Made by a program: the position numbers and the translations under genes. From assembly GCA_026936335.1 (NCBI GenBank), contig JAPMXV010000055.1, forward strand, positions 362,194-426,193: a stretch of DNA of 64,000 nt, written 5' to 3'. How positions within the stretch are numbered: the stretch's first letter is position 1; each line of letters starts with the position of its first letter. The notes under the pieces are model-generated. The model saw only the letters and a list, made by a program, of their open reading frames with translations, had not been told where the DNA came from and did no database searches. The DNA is from Mantamonas sphyraenae (lineage: Eukaryota > CRuMs > Mantamonadidae). Below are positions 9,671-19,799 of this stretch, piece after piece.

Positions 9671-11984
9671 ATGTTTGCACGGGTGACACAAACTCTGCGT
9701 GCAAAAGCACCAGTGCAGGCAGCAGGCGCTGTGGGCGGCTTGTCGACGACAGGCAGCGGTGTGACGACGTCGTCGACTACGACCAAGGTGACGGCCAAGG
9801 CAACGACGGGAGAGAAGAAGGCGACGACGAAGCAGTCGGGCGAAGCCAAGGCAACAAGGAAGCCGAGGGCACGCAAGGCAGGGACGACGGCCAAGGCAGG
9901 GACAGCCAAGGCGACGGGCAGAGGGCGGCCACGAAAATCCGCGCCAAAAAGCGCCAAGGCAAGCGAAAAGGCGCGGAGCATCACAGACCTGCTGGCAGAC
10001 GTGGAGAAGAAGGATGGCAGCGAAAGCACAGGCGGGAAGCGAAACGAAACGATAGAGGTGGGAGATGCAACGGGGACGGGCGGCAAGGGCGGGAGCGGAA
10101 AGGCGGCAGGCGGTGGGACAGTGTTCTTGGAACCGGAGATCATCCACAAGGCAGGGAAGGAAGCATCGGAGTCGCTGCTTGTGGTGAAGCAGACGCAAGA
10201 CCCGTGGGATGCTGTGATTGTGGGGGGCGGACATAACGGATTGATCACGGCGGCATACCTGGCGAAGAGCGGCCAGCGTGTGTTGGTGCTGGAGCGGCGG
10301 CATGTGGTGGGAGGGGCAGCCATCACGGAGGAGCTGTACCCGGGGTTCAAGTTTTCGCGTGCATCGTACGTGAACGGTCTGATGCGGCCGCACATTGTTC
10401 AGGACCTGAACTTGAAGGCGCACGGGCTGCACTTTTACCCACGCAATCCGTCGTCGTTCACACCGACGCAGGACGGGCGCTACCTGATGCTGAGCAACGA
10501 CATGGACTTTAATCGGCAGGAAATCAGCAAGTTCAGCAAGCTGGATGCGGCGGCGTACCCCAAGTTTGAGGCGTTTCTGAACCGCTGTTCCGTGTTCTTT
10601 GAAAAGTTCCTGGATGAAGAGCCGCCGGATTCGCTTATCCTGAACGGGCAGATCGAAAAAAGCAACCAACTGATGGACTACCTGTCGCAGTCGGTGGCAT
10701 TCGCCAAACTGGCCGGCCGTGCGCTGAGTCTGGGAGGAGATCTGGCAGGGTTTATCGAGCTGATGACGGCACCTGCGGCGCAAATTGTAGGTGGTGAGGG
10801 GTGTTGGGAGACGTATGGGAGAGAGGGGTTGCTGACACGTGGGCGGGTGTGGGTTGGCAACGGTACAGCTGAACCGGTACTTTGAGAGCGAGCCGCTGAT
10901 CTCGACGCTGGCAACCGACAGCATCATTGGAGCGATGGCGGCGCCGTCGACGCCTGGGTCCGGGTATGTGCTGTTCCACCACGTGATGGGAGTGACGGAT
11001 GGAGAGCGCGGGGTGTGGTCGTACGTACGCGGAGGAATGGGTGCAGTGAGCCAGGCGATTGCAGATGCGGCGGCTGTGAACGGAGCGACGATCCAGACAA
11101 ACGCAGCGGTGCAAGAAATCGAAGTGGATGAGAACGGCCACGCGGTCGGGGTGCGTCTGGAAGACAACACGCTGATCCGTGCGAAAAAGGTGATTTCGAA
11201 CGCAACGCCCGAGGTGACGTTTGGGAAGCTTGTGCCAGAGCGGGCGATGCCAGGTGCGTTTACGCGGCGGGTGGAGACACTGGACTACAGTTCAGGGGTT
11301 ATGAAGATCAACTGCGCGCTGGACCGGCTGCCGGAGTTCAAGGCGATTGCAAACCCAGGTGACGGGAGTGCGGGGCCGCAGCACAGGGGCACGATCCACA
11401 TCGGGGACGACAGCAAGCTGATTGAGCGTGGGTACCAAGATGCGCTGGCAGGGCGTGCGTCGGAGGTGCCGATCATTGAGATGACGTTGCCGTCGTCTCT
11501 GGATCCGACGATCTCGCCTGAAGGCAAGCACGTGGCGCTTCTGTTTGTGCAGTATGCACCGTACGAGCTGGCGGACGGGGCGAGCTGGGATGATCCGGGC
11601 CGCAAGGAGGCGTACGCGAAGAAGGTGTTTGCGCGAGTGGACGAGTACGCGCCGGGCTTCTCGGACAGCGTGCTTGCGGCAGATGTGCTGTCGCCGGTGG
11701 ACCTTGAGCGTACGTTTGGACTGACTGGGGGCAACATCTTCCATTCGTCGATGGGCCTGGACCAGCTGTTCTGGCTGCGGCCTGCAGCTGGATACACCAA
11801 CTACCGCTCGCCCGTGCCCAACCTGTACATGTGTGGGTCGGGCACGCACCCCGGTGGCGGAGTGATGGGCTCACCGGGATACAATGCTGCGCGGCGTGTG
11901 ATTGCAGACACAAAGTACGAGCAGGTGCGAGCCACGTACCGGACAAAGGGATTTGCAGCGGCGGTGGAGAAGTGGATGGGGTGA
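9671..11984 (+). CDS. PYROXD2: PYROXD2-type FAD oxidoreductase with AT-hook-like N-terminus
   Basis: Exons 9671-10786 and 10869-11984 join at a phase-0 intron (10787-10868, 82 bp), giving 743 residues. The FAD-binding Rossmann motif VIVGGGHNGLITAAYLA lies near residue 180, followed by ERRHVVGGAA, the phytoene-desaturase/PYROXD2 pattern. The C-terminus has the second FAD contact region (NLYMCGSGTHPGGGVMGSPG). Human PYROXD2 is about 581 residues and mitochondrial. Here about 160 extra residues precede the flavin domain: first a Met-Phe-Ala-Arg amphipathic start that could be a mitochondrial presequence, then a Lys/Thr/Ala-rich stretch containing GRGRPRK, an AT-hook-like motif. The substrate is unknown. 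The start at 9671 was chosen as the first in-frame ATG after a GA repeat. Confidence 0.9.
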
Positions 11985-12018
11985 TGATGGATGAATTCCT
12001 GAATGCGAGTGATTTGGT

Positions 12019-13339
12019 TCATGTTGGTTCGTGTTTCGGGTGTAGGAGGGTGCTGGAGGTGCTCGTGGAGGTGCTCGGGGTCGTGCTGAGGTGGATTTCA
12101 AGGGGTTCAGGTTTGGGTTCGGGTTTGGGTTCGGGTTTGGAGAAGAAGGGAGAGGTGATTGTGTGGTCGGACGTGGATGCAGTAGAGGAGGTAGAGGAGG
12201 TAGAGGAGGTGGTGCTGGTGGTGCTGGTGGTGCTCGTGGTGCTCGCTTGGACGCGCTTGCGCTTCTTCGGACTCGTGTCGGTGAAGGCGGATGGACACAG
12301 GTCGCTGACAGTGCAGAGGTGGCAGTCTGGGTTGCGTGCCTTGCAGACGGTCTGGCCAAAACCGACAAGCATGGGATTGATGGGTGTCCAGAGCTCGCGG
12401 GGCAGCCAGCCTTCGAGGGCCACGCGTGTGTCTTCGGGCTTGGAGGTGTCGACCCAGCCTAACCTGTTGGTAATGCGGTGTACATGGATGTCGACACCAA
12501 TGCCACTCTGTGGTTGTGTGGATGGGAGGCGGGAATCGGCAGCGGACAGGGGGAAAGGGAAGGTGTGAGCGAAAGGGCTGAAAGGCACGAGTAGAGCAGG
12601 TACAACGCACATTGAGGCCCCAGGCGCAGTTAAGCGCGAGGTATCCCATCTTTGGGCCGACCCCTTTGAGCTTGAGGAGGTCTTTGAGGGTATCGGGAAC
12701 GTCGCCGTCGTGGTCTTTGGCGAGTTGGTCGGCAGCGAGCTTCAGATAGGTGGCTTTGCGGCGCCAGAAGCCAACGGGCTTGATGGTTTCTGCAATAAGT
12801 TGTGTGTCTGCGTTGCGGAGGGATTGGACGTTGAGTCCGCCGGGGAGAGTGTCGTGCAGACGGAGGAGGGCGGCGTGTGTGATCTCGTCCTTGGTTTGGG
12901 AGGAGAGCATGAGGGCCACGAGGATGTGCAGGCGCTGGTCCTTGGGCGAGAGGTTGTCTGCAGCAACACGTTCGCATCCCATGGTGTCGACGGGGGCGAC
13001 AATGTTCTTGCGCATGGTGTGGATGCGCGAGTACACGGTGAGCCAGTCGGGTGGGCTGCCTGCAATGTCCTCGATGCTCGAGAGACCCAGCTCGTTGGCC
13101 ACGGAGTATTTGTAGATGTCCTTGGGGTGTGCAGGTGCCTCGAGGCGGACGCGTTTGACATCCTGCACTTCAGAGGTGTCGGCAGACGAAATGAAATCTT
13201 CTGCACCTGCGAAAGGAGCCGAGACGTCGGCGGCGCCTCTGTCGACGCTGTCTTGCAAAGACAACGACGTGCGCTTCACACCACGGGAGGAACGGGACAT
13301 GGAGCGGACAAACATGCGTTGGCTACAAGTGCGCAGCAT
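12019..13339 (-). CDS. NTHL1: Endonuclease III homologue (NTHL1 DNA glycosylase/AP lyase)
   Basis: Exons 13339-12611 and 12507-12019 join at a phase-0 intron (12508-12610, 103 bp) for 405 residues. The helix-hairpin-helix [18 protein letters not shown] contains the expected catalytic lysine, and [12 protein letters not shown] carries the catalytic aspartate. The 4Fe-4S loop is present as C-x6-C-x2-C-x5-C ([17 protein letters not shown]). The enzyme removes oxidised pyrimidines and nicks abasic sites in base excision repair. The N-terminus ([20 protein letters not shown]) is Arg/Ser-rich and could be a mitochondrial presequence, with a KR-rich patch suitable for nuclear import. After the cluster the protein continues for some 90 residues of Thr/Ser runs and a Pro-Glu-Pro-Lys repeat, a low-complexity tail not seen in bacterial Nth. 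It ends 35 bp from the PYROXD2 stop (convergent). Confidence 0.95.
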
Positions 13340-13550
13340 GCGATGGGAAGATGGGCGCTGGGCGGAAAGACGGACGCAGGCTGGAAAGGAGCCGAAGGAG
13401 CCGGCGGAGACTTTTGCCGGAGGAAGAAAATGGAAGCGCGATCGTCTCCGTCTGCGACGCCAACGAAAAGCGTCAACCCGGACCACCGAAAACCCCAAAC
13501 ACAGCTACCCGCTGCAGAACACACCCGGACAAAAGCAAAACACATAAAGA

Positions 13551-16476
13551 ATGTCGAGTGGAGACCCTACAGACTCGGACCGGTCGCCAGAAATGGACGC
13601 CATGCTGTCGGAGGACGAGAGCGACGACGAATCGAGGAAAAGTTCCGAATCAAAAACGGCGGCGCGCAACACAAAAAGCCCCGCGGGTGGTAAGCGAGCA
13701 GGTGCAGGCGCACACAAGTCGGCAAAGGCCTCGCCGGTGTCGCACAAGTCGCCAGCTTCGGTGCGGGCATACCCGAAGAAGAGCATCAACGACGATATCG
13801 AAACGGGAACGGGCACGGTGGTGCCCGGCGCAAAACGTGACAATGCGCCGCAGGTTGAAACGACGGTGCTGCAGCAGTGCAGCGGCTTTGTGGACAAGTC
13901 CCTGAGCAAGGCGTTCTTTCGTCTGGGCCGCTACGTGGGCACGGCGCCCTATGTAGTCATTCTGGCCGCGGTGTTTGTCGTGGCGGTGTGCGCCACGGGC
14001 TTCACGCAGTTCTACCAAGAGTCGCGTGGCGACCGTCTGTGGATCCCGCAAGGCACCAAGGCCATCGAGGATCGCAACTACTACGAGAGCATCTTTTCGT
14101 CGGAAGTGCGCTTCAACTCGGCGCTGATGGTGCCGAACCCGGAAGGCACCAATGTGCTCACCAAGGACTTTCTCAACAAGGCGTTTGACTACTACGAAAG
14201 GTGCTAGCCATCGAGGTGGAGGCCGAAGGCAAAAAGTGGACGTTTGAGACGCTGTGCTTCAAGCAGGGCCCCAACTGCCTGGTGTCGGGCATCTTGTCCA
14301 AGTGGCAGTTCAACCGCACGCGCATGCAGAACGACGCCGACGTGGCAGCCACGGTGCGCCAGGGCGAGACGGATGTGAGCCTGGAAAACTCGATCGGAGG
14401 CACAAGCAAGGACAGCAACGGCAACATTGTGAGCGCCAAGGCGATGAGGCTGAACTTTCTGCTGGAGAACAGGGAGAAGGTGGTGAACGGCGACACGGAG
14501 GACATCCCGGCCGAGACATGGGAGGCCGAGTACCTCAAGTTGTCGCTGAACTACAAGGAAGTGACGATCTGGCCCCAGGCAGCGCGCTCGTTCAGCGACG
14601 AGTTTGGCGGGACGATCCGAGGCGACGTGGGCCTGCTGTCGTCGTCGTACTTTCTGATCATCATCTACCTGGTGGTGATGCTGGGCCGCACAAACAAGCT
14701 GGAGTCGCGCATGGTGCTGTCTGTGGGTGCCATTGCGTCGATTGGCTTGGCAGTGGCGATGGGCTTTGGGTTGTCGTCGTGGCTGGGCCAGTTTTACGGA
14801 CCGGTGCACTCGGTGCTGCCGTTTGTGTTGATTGGTATCGGTGTGGACGACAGCTTTGTGATCTTTGACGCGTTTACGGCGACGTCGCGCAACAAGGGCT
14901 TGCCGCAGCGCATGGGCCAGGCGCTGTCGCATGCAGGCGTGTCGATCACAGTGACGTCGCTGACCGACTTTTTGGCGTTTGTGATCGGTACGACGACGGT
15001 GCTGCCTGCCCTGAGCAGCTTCTGCGTGTTTGCGGCAACGTCGATCATTGCGGTGTGGCTGATGCAGATCACTTTCTTCTCCGCATGCATTGTGCTGGAC
15101 GAGCGCCGTGTGAACATGGGTCGCTCGGACTGCTGCTGCTGCACCAACCAGTACTGCGACCAGCGTGAGAAGCTGGCCAAGCTGCAGGCGGAGGCGGAGC
15201 AGAACGACGGAGCGTCGCGAGAGAGCCGCATGCAGGAGTTTCTGGGCGAATACTACACGCCGTTCATCCTGCGACCGTACATGCGCGTGATCATCACGGT
15301 GCTGTTCCTGGGTCTGCTGGGAGGCGCGATCTACTGCGCACTGAATCTGGAAGAGAGCGCGGACCAGACAGCGTTCATTCCGGGCGACTCGTACCTGCAA
15401 AAGGTGAACGAATTCAACGAGAAGTACTTTTCGAACGCAGGTGTGGGCGTCAACATCGTTACGAAAAAGTTTGACTACTTTGCAAACATGGATGCGCTGT
15501 CGTCGATCCAGGAAAAGATCAAAGACGTGCCAAACCTGCGCGACCCGTACGGCCCCACATTCTCGAGCTGGTTTGTGAGCTACCTGAGCTACCTGAACAG
15601 CACGCGCCCGCAGCTGCTGACGTCCAAGGGCTACCCTGCGACGGAGGATCAGTTCTACACTTGGCTGAAGGAGTACCTGAATGGAGCCGGAGCACGCTTC
15701 TCATCGAGCGTGGTGTATGATAACGAGAACAAGACGGCGATCAAGGCGACGCGCATGAGCGCCGAGTTTGACCCGCTGCCGACGACGGCCAAGCAGACGG
15801 CGTCGATGAACGGAATCCGTGCGGCCGTGGCCAAGGTGGAGGTGCCGACGATTGCGTTTACATTTGCATTCCTGAACTGGGAGCAGTACGCGGTGATCGA
15901 GCAGGAACTGTACCAGAACATTGCACTCGCTGTGGCGGCGGTGTTTTTGATACGCTGGTGATGATTGGCCACCCGCTGACGGCGATCCTGGTGACACTGT
16001 GTGTGGTGCTGACTGTGGTGGATCTGCTGGGTGTGATGTGGCTGTGGAATGTGCCCATTGACGCGGTGAGCGCGGTGAACCTGGTGATTGCCATCGGTTT
16101 GGCGGTGGACTACAGCGCACACATTGGACATAACTTTATGAACCAGACGGGAACGCGTGTGGAGCGCACGATCAAGGCAATGCGAGACATTGGCGCGTCT
16201 GTGATTAACGGTGCCATCTCGACGTTCCTTGCCATTGTGCTGTTGTCGGGCTCGCAGTCGTATGTGTTTGTGGTGTTCTTCAAGATGTTTTTCATTGTCG
16301 CCGTGTTCGGCGTGGGCCACGGTCTGGTGCTGCTGCCTGTGGCACTGGCAACATTTGGACCGTCGCCGAGCCCGAGCGCATACGAGGTGCACGACGACGA
16401 TCACGAGCTGGACAGCATGGGGCCGAGCGAACGCAAGGATGTGCTCCCGGCAAGCAAACTTGCTCGGGAGGTTTGA
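13551..16476 (+). CDS. Patched/NPC1-family RND permease with sterol-sensing-like domain (two one-base frameshifts)
   Basis: About 975 residues in three frame segments: 13551 to about 14198, about 14200 to 15948, and about 15950-16476. Each join fits a single missing base in a homopolymer (GAAAGG near 14197; a T run at 15944-15948), and conserved sequence continues directly. A Ser/Lys-rich cytosolic N-terminus is followed by one membrane helix, a large lumenal loop, then a five-helix sterol-sensing-like block with GVDDSFVIFDAF. A second loop and second helical block follow, with GLAVDYSAHIGHNF. These acidic motifs in the fourth helix of each half are the RND proton-coupled transport signature. 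Closest architecture is Patched-domain-containing (PTCHD3-like) or NPC1-like proteins, which move sterols or lipids. The ATG lies 211 bp from the divergent NTHL1 start. Confidence 0.88.
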
Positions 16477-16498
16477 TGAGAGAGGGTGGGAAGGACTT

Positions 16499-18238
16499 TC
16501 AAATGGAGAACACCTGGTCAAACAAATCGACGATGTGTTGCGGACGGGACGGGTTGGGAGACGGGGGCTTGGGAGGAGCGGCCTGCACGTAGGCTTGATC
16601 GTCATCCAAGTCGACTGGAGCTGCTGGTGTAGACGAGGTTGTGGTTGGTTGGATGCCAGCGTCTCGCAAAGCCTGGGTGTCCAGGAGGTCGCGGACGGCG
16701 GTCGAACGGTTGCTCGGCAAGGCGTCAAGGTGTTTGTAGGCAAGTCCGAAGCGTTTGCAGAGGAGACGCTCGGGTTGCCAGGGAAGCACGGTGCGTTGCG
16801 GTTTCCTTCGGGCCGGGTTGGTGGTGGATGAGGTTTGAGCGGGAGACGACGACGTGCTGCCGCTGCTAGATGATGATGTGGACGATACGAATTGGAGGCC
16901 AACAGGTTGAGCAGAGGCCTGGGCGGTGGTGGACGTGGTGGACGTGGGTTTGACAAAGCGACTGCTGATGGTGGAAGCGGATGAGGAGGAGGAAGTGGCT
17001 GCTGCGGCGGCGTAGGTGCGTTCAAAGTCTGGGATCTCGTGCGGATGTTGAGCGAGCGCGTCGCGGATGTAGTTGGGGATGGGGTGGCCGGCTGCGTGAA
17101 GTTGTTTGGCCTGTACAAAGAGGCGGTAGCGGGCGTCGGTGGTTGTGGTTGTGGTTATGGAGGAGGAGGAGGAGGAGGAGCTGGAGGAGCTCGATAGCTG
17201 TTGCTCGCCCAATACGGCGCCTCGTTGGCGATGGTCCACGGTGTGGAGAGATTGTGCGTGGTTGGACATGCGGTGGTGTTCGTCAAAGTTGTCTGGAACT
17301 GTGGGCGGATCATAGCTGTGGGGAAAGGGAACGTGGATTGGGGTTGTGGTGGGTACGTGGGCCGGGGGAGCGGGGGAGCGGGGGGCGGAGGCTTACAATG
17401 TGTACAGTGGTGCGGGATTGGAGGCAAAGCAGAAGCCTGGAAGAGGCGGGCGCCCGTCCGTGCCGACCTGCGGGGCAAAGTCTTTGGAGGTGGGCCGAGG
17501 GCGCTTGCGTGGGTTGGTGGAGGAGGAGGAGGAGGAGGAGTCGAGGGTACGGTCGTAGGTGGAAAGATCGTCAGTGGCATAGAGGTGGAGGTCTGCGTCG
17601 TCGAGGGCAAGGTGTTGGGCGTGGTGGTGGGAGGGGCGGAGATCGCCGGTGCGAGCGTGGGTGTCGTAGCCAAGGCCAAGGCGGTCGAGTTTGGGCTGTT
17701 GTTGCGGAATATAGACATCTGGAGGGGCAAACGTGATGTGTGGGTCGTGGTGGGAGGCGTGGAGCTCCTCGTGGCTCATCTTCCGGCGCTTGCGTGGGCC
17801 GAGGCCCTGGCCGGGCTTCCAGCCCATGGTCTGGAGAAGCTCGACGCCCATGGAGTCTTGTGCGGCTTCGATGAGGTCGCGTGTGCCAAAGGAGCCCATG
17901 TTGGAGACGGATGCACTGGCGAGGGCAAAGCGGGCGGTGGTTTCGACCTGGTTGTCGAGCAGGCCTGCGTCTCGCCTGTCCTCCTCGTCCATAAAGTCGA
18001 GCACGGACTGCTGGGCGTGTTGTCGGGTGTGTGTGCGGTCTGTGCGCGAGGAGGAGAAGGATCGTGGCTGGAAGCCCTCCTTGCTGCCCACTGTGTTGTA
18101 GTAGCCGGCCGAGAAGCCTCCAGTGAAAGCCCCATGGAACCTGCGGCGACCACGGTCGTCCACAGCAACCTGGTTGTGCACGGCCGTGTATTCACGGGCT
18201 TTGTCGCGTTCTTCGTCGATGGGAGTGCCGAGGGACAT
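16499..18238 (-). CDS. GPATCH1: GPATCH1 homologue (G-patch spliceosomal protein)
   Basis: Exons 18238-17397 and 17315-16499 join at a phase-2 intron (17316-17396, 81 bp), giving 552 residues. The N-terminus follows the GPATCH1 consensus: GTPIDEERDKAREY, then RRFHGAFTGGFSAGYYNTV and GSKEGFQPRSFSSSR. The G-patch is at about residue 135 (GVELLQTMGWKPGQGLGPR). After the intron, YDPPTVPDNF and LPWQPERLLCKRFGL align with the human protein, which confirms the join. GPATCH1 associates with catalytic spliceosomes and is thought to partner a DEAH helicase through its G-patch. Exon 2 is shorter than in animals and full of Ser/Thr runs. The start codon sits just downstream of a 21-base poly-C tract on the coding strand (poly-G on plus). 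Confidence 0.93.
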
Positions 18239-18250
18239 GCTGGCAGCGGT

Positions 18251-18271
18251 GGGGGGGGGGGGGGGGGGGGG
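18251..18271 (+). repeat. 21-nt poly-G tract
   Basis: An unbroken run of 21 G occupies the 81-bp gap between the GPATCH1 start codon (18238) and the stop codon of the next upstream gene (18320). It is C-rich on the GPATCH1 coding strand, placed like a 5' leader or core promoter element. It could form a G-quadruplex. The true length may be uncertain because such runs are error-prone. Confidence 0.9.
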
Positions 18272-18319
18272 AGGAATTGGTTTGCATTGGTGGGGGACTT
18301 GGCTTGGCAGCTGGTGGGG

Positions 18320-19706
18320 TCACTGGTTGACAGAGTTGGAAAAGATGCGCTTCTGAGGGATGGACATGCTCTCGAGGACGCTTTCGTAGGCTTGGGCGTA
18401 GGCGGGGTTGTGATCGGGATGGAAACTTGCGCGGATCTTGCCTGCGTTGTTGCGGCCGGCAGCCATGGACTGATGGAGCTGCTTGGCGTACTGGGGCACG
18501 TCGAGATCAATGCCGGCGTCTGTGTAGTACATGCCCGGGGTTTGCTTGCTGGTGACAAGCTGACGTTGCTTGCCCTCGTAGTAAGCCAAGTGGTCGTAGC
18601 CCAGCTTGCTCTCTGCCATGTCGCTTTGGGTGACCAGCTTGTAGAGGAGCAGTGCTCTCTCGAGGTAGCCCTGGTGGCATTGCTTCTTGTCGCAGGAGGG
18701 GGCGTAGGGGCCGTCTTGGAGGGAACGGAACTTTGCATAGGCGTCTTTGGTGCTATGGACGGCACTGGTCTGTTCACCCTCGTCAAAGAGGCGGACGCGA
18801 CGCGAAGTGGCTTGGGACCAGAGGCCCGTGCCTGTGCGCTCGCTTGTCTGGGTCTGGATCTGGACAAACTTGCGGTTTGCCTCCTGCTCAAGGATGTGCT
18901 CGACCTCGGCATCGATGTCCGGCTCCTGGGGCACGGGCGAACGCGGGCGAACGCAGGAGGGTTGCGGGTTGCTGCCTGGTTGGCTGTGCTGCTGGGTCCA
19001 TTCCTCGTCAAAGGGATTGGCAGCGACACGTTTGCCCTGCTTGCGCAGACGAGCTCGTGTTTTGCCCGGCGACAGCTTGACCACCATAGTGTTTGGCTTG
19101 CCGTGTCCCTGCTTGAACTTGGTGGCGCGCATGTTGACCTGCAGGGCGGGGGAGGGGGGGGGGTGTCAGAGTTTTTGGAATGTTGTCAACGGACAAAATC
19201 CGCAGGGGAGGAGAACGTACGTTTTCCAGGCGTGCGCATGGGTCGACGGTGGGTACGGGCGAACGGGAGCGCGTGGCAGACGGTTGGACGTCAGAGGAGG
19301 AGACGTAGGGGTTGGTGCGGTCGTAGTAGCGGCGGTAGTGAGCACGTTTGGAAAAGATTTCCACGTCTTCCTCGGCTTCGTGGGAGGCGGTGGCTGCCTT
19401 TCCTCTGCGCTCAGCAGCGGTGCGCTTGGGCCGCTTGTAGTAGTTGGGAGGATGCTCTTTGCGCTGTAGGAGCGGGTTCTTGTGCTCGGGCTTGTACTCG
19501 GCCATGCGCTTGGAGACCTTGAGGCGTTCTGAGGTGAGGTAGTGGTGTCGCTTCCAGGCCTCGATGGCCTCGCGGTGGGCCTTGTCGGCGTTGGACCGCT
19601 TGGTGGCTCTGTACTGGGCACGCTTGGCCTCGGAGAGGACATGGAGGTGCTGTGGAGTTGGGTTGTCCTGAGTGGGACCCACGGGAGTGGGAAGTCGACG
19701 GGACAT
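18320..19706 (-). CDS. Unrecognised basic protein, 434 residues
   Basis: Exons 19706-19221 and 19138-18320 join at a phase-0 intron (19139-19220, 82 bp). The first exon is rich in Lys, Arg, Tyr and Ala, with many helix-forming charged segments (LSEAKRAQYRATKRS, KRPKRTAAERRGKA). The second begins with KFKQGHGKPNTMVVKLSPGK and includes a KQGKRVAANPFDEEW patch and a C-terminal block rich in Tyr, Gln and His (LGYDHLAYYEGKQRQL). No signal peptide, membrane span or catalytic motif is evident. The composition would suit a nuclear or RNA-associated protein, but I cannot assign a family. It is head-to-tail with GPATCH1, separated by only 81 bp that include the poly-G tract. Its start is 93 bp from the divergent UPF1 start. 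Confidence 0.7.
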
Positions 19707-19799
19707 TGTGTTTTGGTGGTTTCGTTGCCGGTCAGCGCGCACGGATGCACCTCAAGAGCTCGAGACGGTCGGACAGCAACAGAAAACGTGCCAAGCATC

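Noticed and set aside
8960-11170. Minus-strand frames of 490-736 codons
   Set aside because: They overlap the PYROXD2 exons in antisense and cross its intron; translations are Pro/His/Ser-rich with no domain.
17201-19522. 773-codon plus-strand frame
   Set aside because: It is antisense to GPATCH1 and its neighbour, both of which have conserved sequence or consistent splice joins.
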